Assembly (NCBI GenBank): GCA_028687585.1
Contig: JAQTZV010000030.1
Span: 1 to 62,994, forward strand
Length of the DNA stretch: 62,994 nucleotides
Direction of reading: 5' to 3'
Source: Desulfuromonadaceae bacterium
GTDB lineage: Bacteria > Desulfobacterota > Desulfuromonadia > Geobacterales > Pseudopelobacteraceae
Each line of letters opens with the position of its first letter. Position 1 is the stretch's first letter. The translations under genes were made by a program, and so were the position numbers. This document shows, one piece after another, positions 24,966-34,490 of this stretch. The notes under the pieces were generated by a model that saw only the letters and a list, made by a program, of their open reading frames with translations, was not told the origin of the DNA and did no database searches.

Positions 24966-26087
24966 CTAGACCAGAACCATGTTGTCCCGATGTACAATAA
25001 CATCTCCATAATAATAGCCAAGGATTCCTTCTATTTCCAAACTGTTACACCCAAGCAGGCGCTCTGCTTCCACGCTGGAGTAATCTGACAGACCCCGCGC
25101 AAATTCAGCTCCATCCAATCCGCACAATCTGATACACGCCCCCCGTTCAAAACGACCCTCCACGCGTACCAAACCTGATGGCAGGAGGCTCTTCCCTTTC
25201 TTCAGCAGAGCATTGCGGGCACCATCATCGACAACTATGCGGCCGGACGGTTTCAACGTGTAGGCGATCCAATGCTTTCGGCGGTTAATGCCAACATCAG
25301 AAGGAAGAAACAGCGTCCCGACCTCGTCCCCCCGTAAAGCAGCGGTAATAATTCCCGGACGTTTTCCAGACACAATAATGGTTGCAACGCCATTTTTACC
25401 GGCTTTTTTAGCTGCTGCAACTTTCGTTGCCATTCCTCCGGTGCCGACGGCAGAACCGGCGCCACCGGCGGCCCGTTCCACCTCCCGGGTCACTCCCGTC
25501 ACCAGTGGGATCAGTACTGCCGCAGGGTCTTTGTTGGGGTCCGCACTGTAAAATCCTTCAATGTCGGTCAGGATCAACAGCAGGTGAGCCTCGGCAACGT
25601 TGGTAACGAGTGCGGAGAGATTGTCATTATCGCCGAACTTGATTTCCTCGACAACAACCGTATCGTTTTCGTTGATAATCGGGACAATGCCAAAACCAAG
25701 CAGGGCATCTAGGGTTGCCCGGGAATTCAGAAACCGTTGCCGACTCCCCAGGTCTTCACTGGTCAAAAGAACTTGCGCGGCTTTAAGATTATTCGGCGCT
25801 AACGCGTTTTCATACGCAAGCATCAAGCGCGTCTGGCCAACAGCGGCAGCAGCCTGTTTGTGTGGAATTGTCTGCAGTTTGTACGTCAGTCCCAGTTCAC
25901 TTCTACCGGCCGCAATTGCGCCGGATGATACGACAATGACTTGCAGACCTTGCCGGCTCAGGATAGCAATTTCGTCACATATCCGCCCAATGACAGTCAG
26001 GTCCAAAGCACCGGCAGAATCGGTTAATACCCTGCTCCCGATTTTTATCACAACGCGTTTTACCGTTCTTAGCAATTCCTTCCGCAT
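24966..26087 (-). CDS. proB: glutamate 5-kinase
   Basis: A 373-residue enzyme of proline synthesis that phosphorylates glutamate. The amino-acid kinase domain has VVIKIGSRVLTD (about 10-21), VSSGAIAAGRSELGL, and the INENDTVV metal loop near 145. The GTGGMATKVAAAKKA segment is typical. A PUA domain occupies the last 80 residues (GRIVVDDGARNAL onward). The ATG at 26087 overlaps the obgE stop (TGATG); two upstream GTG codons are alternatives. Confidence 0.96.
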   Translation of the reverse strand: MRKELLRTVKRVVIKIGSRVLTDSAGALDLTVIGRICDEIAILSRQGLQVIVVSSGAIAAGRSELGLTYKLQTIPHKQAAAAVGQTRLMLAYENALAPNNLKAAQVLLTSEDLGSRQRFLNSRATLDALLGFGIVPIINENDTVVVEEIKFGDNDNLSALVTNVAEAHLLLILTDIEGFYSADPNKDPAAVLIPLVTGVTREVERAAGGAGSAVGTGGMATKVAAAKKAGKNGVATIIVSGKRPGIITAALRGDEVGTLFLPSDVGINRRKHWIAYTLKPSGRIVVDDGARNALLKKGKSLLPSGLVRVEGRFERGACIRLCGLDGAEFARGLSDYSSVEAERLLGCNSLEIEGILGYYYGDVIVHRDNMVLV

Positions 26088-27103
26088 CACCACACCTCTT
26101 CAGGTGGACCCCACAAACGTCCCGCTATTTCGTCCAGTAACTGGTCAACCCCTTCGCCGGTTGCGGACGAAATGGGAAACACCGTGACACCTTTACCTTC
26201 GAACCAGGCCTGAATTGCCGGTAACTCGGCTCTTGTCTGTGGCAGATCAGTTTTTGTAATCACGACAATTTGTTTTTTAGCGGCCAATTCAGGGCTGAAG
26301 AGAGCAAGCTCATTATTTATCGATTCATATTCAGCTATTGGATCCCTCTCCGGCATCCAGGAGATATCGACCAGATGCAGCAGGATACCTGAGCGTTCCA
26401 GGTGCTTTAGAAAACGATGTCCTAACCCTGCTCCTTCATTGGCTCCTTCGATAATTCCGGGAATATCGGCCATGACAAAAGAACGATAGTTTTTATACGG
26501 TACAACGCCGAGTGAGGGAACCATTGTGGTAAACGGATAGTCGGCAATCTTGGGGCGTGCTGCCGATACCTTGCTGATAAGCGATGATTTGCCCGCATTT
26601 GGTAAGCCAAGAAGTCCGACATCGGCCATCAATTTCAACTCAAGCCGAAGCTTGCGTTCTTCATTCTCTTCACCCGGCTGGGCAAATTTCGGGGCTTTAT
26701 TAGTCGCTGAAGCAAACCGGGCATTCCCCTGACCTCCCCTGCCACCTTTGAGCAAAATAACAATCTGGCCATTCTCGGTGAGGTCGGCAAGAATGTCATC
26801 CGTCTCAGCATCCTTGACAACGGTGCCAACCGGCACTTTTATCAGCAAATCCTTGCCGCCGGCGCCATGCCGGTTTTTGCCCATACCGTTATGACCATTT
26901 TCTGCTTTCTGATGCGGCCGGTGACGTAACTCCAATAATGTAGAGAGGCCCGAAGTTGCTTCAAAGATGACATCACCACCTTTACCGCCATCTCCACCGC
27001 TCGGCCCTCCGAATTCAATAAATTTTTCATGGCGGAAGGCGATACACCCGGCGCCACCATGTCCTGAAGTTGCATATAACGTTACTTCATCAATAAATTT
27101 CAT
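26087..27103 (-). CDS. obgE: GTPase ObgE/CgtA
   Basis: A 338-residue essential GTPase linked to late 50S assembly and stress control. The glycine-rich Obg fold (about 1-157) contains YATSGHGGAGCIAFRHEK and GGPSGGDGGKGG. The G domain has the P-loop GLPNAGKSSL (about 166), switch DIPGIIEGA, TKTD and SSATGEG (G5). The family's variable C-terminal tail is short. It lies just before proB, a pairing seen in many bacteria. Confidence 0.97.
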   Translation of the reverse strand: MKFIDEVTLYATSGHGGAGCIAFRHEKFIEFGGPSGGDGGKGGDVIFEATSGLSTLLELRHRPHQKAENGHNGMGKNRHGAGGKDLLIKVPVGTVVKDAETDDILADLTENGQIVILLKGGRGGQGNARFASATNKAPKFAQPGEENEERKLRLELKLMADVGLLGLPNAGKSSLISKVSAARPKIADYPFTTMVPSLGVVPYKNYRSFVMADIPGIIEGANEGAGLGHRFLKHLERSGILLHLVDISWMPERDPIAEYESINNELALFSPELAAKKQIVVITKTDLPQTRAELPAIQAWFEGKGVTVFPISSATGEGVDQLLDEIAGRLWGPPEEVW

Positions 27104-27107
27104 CTAA

Positions 27108-28277
27108 CTACTCCCCGTCCAGCCATGCCTGAATCACCTGTAAGCGCCCGTTCCATGAATCAGTCAGTCGCTCGGCAAGAAATGCGGTAAATAGACTGTC
27201 AAATAACTGTATTCCCTGATCCATCAAAAACATCCGCTCGTAAAACACCGCTTCCCGCTCACTCATTTGATCAACGGTGGCATCTTTTTCAACACGCACC
27301 TGGGGACACTTTAACGAGGCGAAGCCAAACGTATCGCCTTTAAGCGTTACCTTCCAGGGGTTCTCGTCTTTTTCAATACAAATTGTTGCGCTGGTTATCC
27401 GTTTACCACCTTTAAGAGCAGATATTGCCTCCAAATAACTATCCTGTGAACCGGAAACCGTGACTTTCTGAATGCCCCCCTCTTCACCACCACCTTGAAA
27501 CTGGATTCGGTCGTCTATCCAGGCAGAAAACCGTTCACCTTTCGCTATATGCCCGGGGCAACATATTGAAAACTCGCCTTCACCGTTAACGCCACGCTGC
27601 AGAAGCCAAAGCAGAAATTCCCATCCAAGCCATTGATTATCACGAATCAGAGCTACCACGGCATCGGATCCAGCCTGATTAGCCGCCTCCAAAGAATCAA
27701 GCAGTTGCCCATCCAATAATTTCCGGGCCCGGGCAAACGGGTGAATAATTACCGGGCTAAATCCTTCGAACGTTTTTCTGAAGATATCTTCAAAACGGTC
27801 AATAACCTTGGTTCCAAGACTGAAAAGCGTAAGCACACTACTCTTCAGATCCCATACCACGTCAACCGTTGAGGGGACAGGAAGACATCTGGTCATAAGG
27901 CGCAGTTGCACCTGTTCCTTTATCTCTTCACGTTTATGTTTGGGAGTTCGGCGCAAATTGGGATTTTGAGCAAGAAAAAGTCCTTCTTCGCGTGCAGCAT
28001 GCGATTTAAGTACGGCAGCAGGGATTTTTCGCTGATCTCTGCGAAGAGAAAAAACAAGGTAATTATCGCGCCAAAACTCGGAAGGGACGTCAAATGAAGC
28101 GTCATCCGGTTTATCTACAAGTGTCCAACCTTCAGAACACTCTTCCGTAGAATTTTCAATAGATTGAAAACAACGGTCCGACAGTTTCCTGGAAAACCAC
28201 TCAAACAGTTCTGCTTTTGGCAATTCACCCGTTACGGTAAACTGGGTAATACTTACTGTGTTGGCATATACGCCCAT
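27108..28277 (-). CDS. RdgC-like recombination-associated protein
   Basis: A 389-residue cytosolic protein. The middle segment has the RdgC pattern: a K-S-H-A-A-R-E-E-G helix with Pro and Lys-rich turn (RTPKHKREEIKEQVQLRL), then PVPSTVDVVWDLKSSVLTLFSLG and a following helix. RdgC forms a DNA-encircling dimer ring that limits RecA activity. This protein diverges from gamma/beta RdgC at the N-terminus. It lies 4 bp upstream of obgE on the same strand. The family call is by pattern. Confidence 0.65.
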   Translation of the reverse strand: MGVYANTVSITQFTVTGELPKAELFEWFSRKLSDRCFQSIENSTEECSEGWTLVDKPDDASFDVPSEFWRDNYLVFSLRRDQRKIPAAVLKSHAAREEGLFLAQNPNLRRTPKHKREEIKEQVQLRLMTRCLPVPSTVDVVWDLKSSVLTLFSLGTKVIDRFEDIFRKTFEGFSPVIIHPFARARKLLDGQLLDSLEAANQAGSDAVVALIRDNQWLGWEFLLWLLQRGVNGEGEFSICCPGHIAKGERFSAWIDDRIQFQGGGEEGGIQKVTVSGSQDSYLEAISALKGGKRITSATICIEKDENPWKVTLKGDTFGFASLKCPQVRVEKDATVDQMSEREAVFYERMFLMDQGIQLFDSLFTAFLAERLTDSWNGRLQVIQAWLDGE

Positions 28278-28295
28278 AATAGTTAATCCTTTTCG

Positions 28296-29270
28296 TTATT
28301 TACTTAACAGTCGAACGTATTCTCCACGTGATACGGAACTGTGCCAGTGGCCGCTCAATTTGCCAATTACTGTTCCACCAATAAACAGCGTCAGAACCAT
28401 AACAGCGAATACTATACCAGGAACAGCAAATCTCTGAAAGACAGTCATTGAAAGTGCTTTATTAAAACGGCAATGGCTGACACATCGCCAACAGGCTATA
28501 CATTCCGGTGAGGCGACGCTTGTTTTGTGCATAACATCAATGTATGTCGGACAGGCTTGACTACAGGCACCACAAGAAACACAGCCTTCAGATTTTCTTG
28601 TTATCCGGAGTGGTGAGAACATCGCAACCAGCCCCAGCAGCGCTCCATAGGGGCAAAGGTAGCGACACAACGGGTTACGCAGAACAAAAGAACATAAAAC
28701 AATGATCAGAATAATTCCAAACGCAACAGGCGACATGTGCAAAAAAAAGTTCATCAGCCGTACATCGGCAATCTTGTGATAGTCCGAATGAATGAACTGT
28801 ATCAACGCATCACGGCTCATAGCGATAGCAATAAAGTATATAAAAAATGCCATTAGTACATATTTCAGACTGCGAAGTGCCATATCCAGCTTTGCCGGAA
28901 GGCGCCAGTTGCGCCGCAACACGCTGTAGCCTGCTTTCCACGCGCATTCAGAAAGTGCAGCGACCGGACATATCCAGGAGCAGAAAGAGCGTCTCAGCAA
29001 GAGAGAAATGACAACAACCGTAAGAAAAACTATCACTGCCGCCGGGTGTATGGAATTGATTTCCCCACCCTTTACCCATGAGGCCGCTCCCAATAAGCCG
29101 GAAATTGGGAGAAAGCCCTCAATACCGTCCGGACGTGCGGCAATAGTCGCACCAATCGGAGAGCTGACCATCTGTATAAATCGGTAAAAACAGAGAACAA
29201 GCCATACCATAAACCCAAAGAATGCGAATTGTATCAGAATACGAAGCGGCTGCATATATCGGGCAGACAT
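28296..29270 (-). CDS. NapH/YccM-type membrane ferredoxin
   Basis: A 324-residue protein with about five membrane segments. It carries two conserved CxxxCP motifs (FCSWICPVAAL and CRYLCPYGALLG), then two 4Fe-4S cluster motifs: CVSCGACSQACP and CIACWRCVSHC at about residues 232-272. Such proteins pass quinol electrons to periplasmic or assembly partners, as NapH does for nitrate reductase. No napAB, ccoN or other partner is near, so its electron acceptor is unknown. Confidence 0.85.
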   Translation of the reverse strand: MSARYMQPLRILIQFAFFGFMVWLVLCFYRFIQMVSSPIGATIAARPDGIEGFLPISGLLGAASWVKGGEINSIHPAAVIVFLTVVVISLLLRRSFCSWICPVAALSECAWKAGYSVLRRNWRLPAKLDMALRSLKYVLMAFFIYFIAIAMSRDALIQFIHSDYHKIADVRLMNFFLHMSPVAFGIILIIVLCSFVLRNPLCRYLCPYGALLGLVAMFSPLRITRKSEGCVSCGACSQACPTYIDVMHKTSVASPECIACWRCVSHCRFNKALSMTVFQRFAVPGIVFAVMVLTLFIGGTVIGKLSGHWHSSVSRGEYVRLLSK

Positions 29271-29283
29271 AATAGCTCCAAAA

Positions 29284-29310
29284 CTAAGGCGGGTTGTAAG
29301 CCCGCCTCGG
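29284..29310 (-). terminator. terminator-like hairpin after degP
   Basis: On the minus strand GAGGCGGGC, a short loop and CCCGCCTTAGTTTTGG form a stem of about 8 bp with a T-rich tail, 4 bases after the protease stop codon. Confidence 0.65.
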
Positions 29311-29313
29311 TGA

Positions 29314-30732
29314 CTACTCGACCTTTACTGCAACGTAATGGGCGCTTCCATCCGGACGCCTGAGGAGCAGCCGTAACACAGTACCCTTTTTCAATTTGTC
29401 TACAAAAGCATTATAATCCTGAGCTGACTCAGGGCGATAACCGTTTACTTCAATAATGATACATCCAACAGTCACACCAACGTCCTCAAGCGGAGAGCCC
29501 GGCGTAACTTCCGTTATAACAATTCCTTTACTCCCTTTAAGACCGAATCGTTCAGCAAGGTCTTTTCGCACATCTTCAACCGTCAGGCCGATTCGGTTGC
29601 TCTCTTTGCCGGTGTCCTGTTTCGCCACCTCTTCCTGCTCTTTTAAACGCCCCACAACCAGAGGGATGCTCTGTTTTACACCTTCTCGATAAATAGTTAC
29701 CATAACCTTTTTGTCAACAGGAGTTGCCGCAACATATCGAGGCAACTCATTTCCCTCGGTAATCTGTTTGCCGTCATATTCAACAATAACATCTCCTGCT
29801 CTGAGACCGGCTTTTTCGGCAGGGGTATCCTTTTCCACAGAAGCGATCAAAGCGCCTTTTTCAGATTCGAGGCCGAATGACTTGGCAAGGTCAGCAGTCA
29901 GCGGCTGAAATCGCACACCGAGATATCCCCTGGTGACTTTACCGGATTCACGCAGCTGACTGACAATTGTTTTGGCGATACTAATGGGAATAGCGAAACC
30001 GATCCCCCCGCCACCTCCGGCTATAATGGCGGTATTTATGCCAATAACCTTCCCCGAGGCGTTAAAAAGAGGCCCACCGGAATTACCCGGATTTATTGAG
30101 GCATCCGTCTGAATAAAATCATCGTATGGTCCGCTGCCGATTACCCGCCCTTTGGCACTGACAATACCGGCAGTCACCGTATGAGAAAGTCCAAAGGGGT
30201 TGCCGATAGCCATGACCCATTCACCAACTTCAAGGCTGTCACTATCACCTAATTCAGCAAACGGCAGCAGTTCTTTCTCACTAATCTTGATCAGAGCAAG
30301 ATCAACCTTCTCGTCCAAGCCTTTGATCTCAGCCTTGACTTCTCTCCCGTCAGACAGCTTGACCATAACCTCGTCTGCCCCATTAACAACGTGGTTGTTG
30401 GTCAAAATATAGCCATCTGAACTGATAATGAATCCGGTGCCAAGGCTTTGTTCACGACGTGGACGCTGCTGCGGCATTTCGTCGAAATATCGATTAAAAA
30501 AATCATCCAGAAAATTGTTCCCGAACGGGTTTTGCTGCTGTTGTCGACGGGGGTGCTGTTTGGGTGTGATTTTTTTCGCAGTTCTGATGTTAACAACCGT
30601 TGGATTCAGTTTTTTTGCGAGAGCAACAAAATCCGGCGGCACCATCTTTGCGTCTGCAATCGGTGGCTGAGATAGTACTAAAACGAAAACTGCAACTGAC
30701 ATATGAAGTGCAATACGACGTAAAAAAAACAT
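29314..30732 (-). CDS. DegP/HtrA-family periplasmic serine protease
   Basis: A 472-residue protease-chaperone. A signal peptide covers about residues 1-28. The trypsin-like domain has the triad H114 (TNNHVV), D144 (KVDLAL) and S218 (NPGNSGGP). Residues 60-95 are a Gln/Arg-rich linker, as in the LA loop. Two PDZ domains follow (about 285-365 and 385-465). It degrades or refolds damaged envelope proteins. The ATG at 30732 has GGGAGG before it. It lies downstream of the response-regulator gene on the same strand. Confidence 0.95.
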   Translation of the reverse strand: MFFLRRIALHMSVAVFVLVLSQPPIADAKMVPPDFVALAKKLNPTVVNIRTAKKITPKQHPRRQQQQNPFGNNFLDDFFNRYFDEMPQQRPRREQSLGTGFIISSDGYILTNNHVVNGADEVMVKLSDGREVKAEIKGLDEKVDLALIKISEKELLPFAELGDSDSLEVGEWVMAIGNPFGLSHTVTAGIVSAKGRVIGSGPYDDFIQTDASINPGNSGGPLFNASGKVIGINTAIIAGGGGGIGFAIPISIAKTIVSQLRESGKVTRGYLGVRFQPLTADLAKSFGLESEKGALIASVEKDTPAEKAGLRAGDVIVEYDGKQITEGNELPRYVAATPVDKKVMVTIYREGVKQSIPLVVGRLKEQEEVAKQDTGKESNRIGLTVEDVRKDLAERFGLKGSKGIVITEVTPGSPLEDVGVTVGCIIIEVNGYRPESAQDYNAFVDKLKKGTVLRLLLRRPDGSAHYVAVKVE

Positions 30733-30748
30733 ACGAACCTCCCACAAT

Positions 30749-30776
30749 TTTAATAGGTTGTTTAACTATCAAGGGC
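30749..30776. repeat. dispersed 28-bp repeat, copy 1
   Basis: Contains TTTAATA, two variable bases and TTGTTTAACTATCAAGGG. A second copy at 44672-44699 is identical in 25 of 28 positions, including this 18-mer. Here it lies just upstream of the degP start and so overlaps its promoter region. Confidence 0.7.
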
Positions 30777-30857
30777 GGGATCGCATAAGCAACGACTCCG
30801 CCCCTGACAGTTCCTGTATGTAAAGGTAAACATTTACTCCGAAAAAATCAACCTGCA

Positions 30858-31529
30858 CTACCCTTCTTTTAGAATATACCCCTGGCCGCGAACGGTATGA
30901 ATAAGTTTAATTGCATATTTTCCGTCAACTTTTTTCCTCAGATAGTTAATATAAACATCAATGATATTGGTAAAAGTTTCAAAGGGATATTCCCAGCAGT
31001 TATCGGCAATATTGGCACGCGACAGAACGTTTCCGGCGTTCCGAACCATATATGCAAGGAGGTTATATTCTTTTGCCGTGAGGACAATCTCGTTTTGACC
31101 TCTCCAGACCTTGTGATTAACAGGATCAAGGCGTAAATCAGCAAAGCGGATCTCAGCACCACGATCCTGCTCAGATCGTCTGATGAGAGCACGTACCCTT
31201 GCCTGAAGTTCAGCAAAAGCAAACGGCTTTGCAAGGTAATCATCTGCACCGGCATCAAGACCTGAGACAATATCTGTTGTCTCGGCCTTAGCGGTCAACA
31301 TAAGAACAGGAACCTGGTTGCCGGCCTCACGCAATTCATGCAAAACGGTTATGCCATCTTTTTTCGGCAGCATGCAATCAAGAATGATAAGATCAAAGTC
31401 ACAACTGTTGGCACGCTTAAAGCCATCAGCACCATCATGACTGAGGGTGACCTCATAACTGTCATCTTCAAGCCCACGCTTAATAAAACTAGCTACTTTT
31501 TTTTCATCTTCTACAATTAGAATTTTCAT
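30858..31529 (-). CDS. OmpR-family response regulator
   Basis: A 223-residue two-domain regulator. The receiver domain begins MKILIVEDEKKVASF, has phosphoacceptor D51 in LIILDCMLPKKDG and the conserved Lys in AKPFAFAEL. The C-terminal winged helix (about 128-223) has LTAKEYNLLAYMVRN and YINYLRKKVDG. No histidine kinase gene is adjacent; ppsR lies 36 bp upstream and degP downstream, so it is an orphan regulator. Envelope-stress control of degP is possible but not shown. Confidence 0.93.
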   Translation of the reverse strand: MKILIVEDEKKVASFIKRGLEDDSYEVTLSHDGADGFKRANSCDFDLIILDCMLPKKDGITVLHELREAGNQVPVLMLTAKAETTDIVSGLDAGADDYLAKPFAFAELQARVRALIRRSEQDRGAEIRFADLRLDPVNHKVWRGQNEIVLTAKEYNLLAYMVRNAGNVLSRANIADNCWEYPFETFTNIIDVYINYLRKKVDGKYAIKLIHTVRGQGYILKEG

Positions 31530-31565
31530 CTCAATCTCTCCTTTGTCATGGCTATGTACGAATTT

Positions 31566-32381
31566 TTAGAATTCAGCACCAACTCTCATTTCCATACGTC
31601 TCATAATCTCAGACGCAGCTTCTTCAACAGATTTATTCGTAATGTTGAGGATATACCATTCCTGGTGTTTTCTGTAAATCTGACGACACGCTGATATCTC
31701 TTCTTCAACATGCTGGTAGTCATTATAACTGCCGCGTGGACTTTGCCGCATGTTTATCAAACGGGAGGTACGAATCTCAACAAGCCGTTTCGGATCAATC
31801 AACAGGCCGACAATCTTAGTCTGATCTATTTCAAACAACTCTTCAGGCAGTGCAATGCCAAAAACAATCGGCACGTTAGCAACCTTATAACCCTTATGAG
31901 CAAGATACATTGATAGCGGCGTTTTAGAAGAGCGGGAAACACCGACAAGAACAAGATCTGCCTTATGCAAATATCTTGTCTCCTGGCCATCATCATGTTT
32001 CACTGTAAAATTAACTGCCTCAACCCGGCGATAGTACTCAGTATCAATACGATGAAGTAAACCCGGTTTTTCTCGTGAAGGAGCACCGAGATATCGAGAC
32101 AAACTGTAAATCAGAGGACTCAGCAAGTCTACCGTAATGAGGCCGCTCTCCTCGGCAACGCGCTCGACGATTTCGGCTAAAAGAGGATCAACGAGTGTAT
32201 AAACAACAAGGCCGGGGGATAGAACAGCTACGGCCAAAGCATTCTGAACATCCAACTGCGAGCTGACCTTAAAAAGGCGGTGAACGCGCACATCACCATC
32301 ATAAAATTGCGATAGAGCCGCACGAATAACACGCTCTGCAGTTTCGCCTGTTGAATCAGAAAGAACGTATATAATCTTCAT
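31566..32381 (-). CDS. ppsR: PEP synthase/PPDK regulatory protein (DUF299)
   Basis: A 271-residue bifunctional kinase/pyrophosphorylase that switches PEP synthase or pyruvate phosphate dikinase off and on using ADP and phosphate. It begins MKIIYVLSDSTGETAE, with the P-loop GVSRSSKTPLSMYLA at about residue 147 and the family segment SPRGSYNDYQHVEEEI. It controls the pyruvate-PEP step of gluconeogenesis and is likely cotranscribed with the response regulator 36 bp downstream. Confidence 0.94.
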   Translation of the reverse strand: MKIIYVLSDSTGETAERVIRAALSQFYDGDVRVHRLFKVSSQLDVQNALAVAVLSPGLVVYTLVDPLLAEIVERVAEESGLITVDLLSPLIYSLSRYLGAPSREKPGLLHRIDTEYYRRVEAVNFTVKHDDGQETRYLHKADLVLVGVSRSSKTPLSMYLAHKGYKVANVPIVFGIALPEELFEIDQTKIVGLLIDPKRLVEIRTSRLINMRQSPRGSYNDYQHVEEEISACRQIYRKHQEWYILNITNKSVEEAASEIMRRMEMRVGAEF

Positions 32382-32708
32382 ATTAGCTTCTTCTACTTGC
32401 TACTTAATGAGAATAAGTCAGTTTTTCTAATTAAAAAGTACATCGATTGAATCATGTTGTCAAGTTTTTCTTCAACCAGTTCCTGCCAGATTTTTGCAAC
32501 GGAGATCTGTAACTTTCTAAAGCATGTTCCCCCACCAAAGTCGGGAGCATTCATGTAATATATTCCGCACAAAGTGGATTGTTCAAAAGGTTGTCTTTTA
32601 TGTATAACTAATTATGTATCAGATAAATATTGACCAAACATCGCGATAGATATACTGTATACGCACTATTTTGTACCTAGCCCTGATAAACAGGATACGT
32701 GCGTTAAC

Positions 32709-32747
32709 GAAGTTATTTTCTGCCAGAAACGTGCAGAAAATAACTTC
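32709..32747 (+). promoter_or_regulatory. perfect 15-bp inverted repeat upstream of the rubrerythrin-like gene
   Basis: GAAGTTATTTTCTGC at 32709-32723 and its exact reverse complement at 32733-32747 are separated by 9 bases. The repeat ends 22 bases before the start codon, next to the ribosome binding site. It has no T-run, so it is not an intrinsic terminator. It could be an operator or a leader hairpin. The rest of the 388-base gap (32382-32769) shows no gene. Confidence 0.85.
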
Positions 32748-32769
32748 TAATTTACTAAGGAGGATTTAC

Positions 32770-33267
32770 ATGGGAAGAGAGTATACGCTACAAGAGGCTA
32801 TCAGCTTGGCAATCAAAGCAGAAAAAGATAGTATGGATTTTTATCGAAGAGCGGCCTCTGTCGCGAAGAACGATAGAGCCAAGAAAGTATTAGAAATGCT
32901 TGCAAATGAAGAAATTACGCATTTGAAAGCTTTTTTTGATCATTATAAAGGGGCTGAGTTTGGCGATCTCAATTCGTACATTAACTCTCCTGTCAACACA
33001 AAAAATCCGACCTATATGAAACTTGAAAAAGCTATAAGTGAAAACATGGTTGAACAAAAAGCGCTTGAACTTGCTCTTGTTGAAGAAAAGGATTGTATCG
33101 GACAATACACGCAACTTGCTCAAGGAGTAGTAGACCCATCGGTACGAGCAGTATTTGAAAGAGTCGTAAAGGAAACGCAGCGTCACTATGATTTAATTGA
33201 ATCAGAATATGCCCATATTATGGGCATGGTACATGAGTCTGATCAGGATACTTTTGTCAGAGAATAA
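32770..33267 (+). CDS. rubrerythrin/ferritin-like di-iron protein
   Basis: A 165-residue four-helix protein. The ATG at 32770 follows AAGGAGGA. Two E-x-x-H-type repeats fit a ferritin-like di-iron site: AEKDSMDFYRR and NEEITHLKAF in the first half; VEEKDCIGQY and KETQRHYDLIESEY in the second. There is no C-terminal rubredoxin domain, so it is a rubrerythrin-core-only protein. These are linked to peroxide handling in anaerobes. A strong terminator follows. Confidence 0.88.
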   Translation: MGREYTLQEAISLAIKAEKDSMDFYRRAASVAKNDRAKKVLEMLANEEITHLKAFFDHYKGAEFGDLNSYINSPVNTKNPTYMKLEKAISENMVEQKALELALVEEKDCIGQYTQLAQGVVDPSVRAVFERVVKETQRHYDLIESEYAHIMGMVHESDQDTFVRE

Positions 33268-33362
33268 TCTCTTGATGTCCTCGCAAAACTACTCACACCG
33301 TTTGAGGCGTAAAGAGCAAAAGCTTAAAAACAAGGGCTTACCAGACTCCCAGTTTGTATTAT

Positions 33363-33394
33363 AAAAAAGGCCCTGCTACTGGCGGGGCCTTTTA
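33363..33394 (+). terminator. intrinsic terminator after the rubrerythrin-like gene
   Basis: AAAAAAGGCCC and GGGGCCTTTTA form a stem of about 10 bp with a 10-nt loop and a T-run. Confidence 0.85.
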
Positions 33395-33463
33395 TCTTTG
33401 GAATTTGCACTGTGAATTCAGTTTACTAATTGCCGACTCAAACCACCACAGCCTATAATTGAA

Positions 33464-33688
33464 TTACTTCTGCCGACCATGGCCGGGAAGCGAAACTTCT
33501 TCAATATTAAACAGACCGGTAACAACAAGAATATCTACGTCTTTCTTGACCGTACCTCTATCCGAGCAATGAAAACCGATGTTGAATTTATGAACAGAAT
33601 AGGTTATAAGCTTCGCTCGAACAAATTGCACCTTTAACAACACAGTGCCGACTAAAACAGCCGAAAAAATGGTGCACTCATGGTGCAC
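33464..33688 (-). CDS. short hypothetical ORF (doubtful)
   Basis: A 74-residue minus-strand ORF in the 500-base gap between the rubrerythrin terminator and tRNA-Ser. No family, no good ribosome binding site and unremarkable composition. It is kept only because the gap has no other content. The gap also holds a short direct repeat, TGGTGCACT, near 33669-33687. Confidence 0.2.
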   Translation of the reverse strand: MHHECTIFSAVLVGTVLLKVQFVRAKLITYSVHKFNIGFHCSDRGTVKKDVDILVVTGLFNIEEVSLPGHGRQK

Positions 33689-33796
33689 TATAGTACAAAA
33701 AGCGGCGATTATTGAGAAGCAACAACATATTGCAACAAGTCTACAGAAAGCTAACTATTTGGAATAAAATAGCTAATTGTAGAGTTTACTCAGCAC

Positions 33797-33884
33797 GGAG
33801 AGGTGTCCGAGTGGTCGATGGTGCCTGACTCGAAATCAGGTGTACGGCAACGTACCTAGGGTTCGAATCCCTACCTCTCCGCCA
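33797..33884 (+). tRNA. tRNA-Ser (anticodon CGA)
   Basis: An 88-nt gene with encoded CCA. It begins GGAGAGG and ends CCTCTCC-G-CCA. The anticodon stem CCTGA/TCAGG encloses CTCGAAA, giving CGA. A long variable arm (TGTACGGCAACGTAC) marks it as class II. The accessory island starts immediately downstream, which fits integration next to a tRNA gene. Confidence 0.95.
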
Positions 33885-34490
33885 GTAAAATAAGTAGTCA
33901 ATATTACTACTGAAAATGATAGCCCTTACTTAAGTGAGACCTTTTATGAGACCTCTTAAGCATGGGCTATTGTCATTTGTACCGCATCTCTACATCCGTA
34001 GAGACACTAACTTGTGATCCGAATTTCAAGTTTGACCCGTATCGGAGTCGAAGTTGATGAATACTGTCATTTGGATACCTTGGCAATGGTGAGGATTCTG
34101 GAGAAGATGCGGGAGATGGTAAATTTTTACGTAACGCTTGTGGGCAACGAACCAGTGACAGTTCCCCAGTCATAGAAAAATTGAACCGGTCACTACGGTT
34201 AGAATCCCTATAGTTCGTTCTAACGTATTTGATGAAATCTTGTAACTTACTGAAACATTCTATCATTATTTTTGGGGGTAGAATTGGGTATATATGAAGT
34301 GCGCAAAAATCAACTTTGTAGCTTGATAATCCGTGACACCGGACCACACGTTTTATTGAATATTTTGTTCTGATACATCTATAAAGTATTATCAAGCAAA
34401 TCACCGCTTGATATTAGGTAACTTATTTATTATTATGGACATCACGTATATTAAATTGTTTCAGTATCGTTTCATAGGTGTGCGGCAATA
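33885..34490. other. 606-base gap after tRNA-Ser with no supported gene
   Basis: AT-rich sequence with short repeats (TGAGACCT twice near 33935-33955) and a 143-residue minus-strand ORF of no recognisable family. No repeated tRNA-Ser 3' end was seen further right. It may be decayed integration-edge DNA. Confidence 0.4.

Noticed and set aside
33973..34404. 143-residue minus-strand ORF between tRNA-Ser and yjjJ
   Set aside because: No family, no ribosome binding site and biased, unstructured composition; treated as gap sequence.
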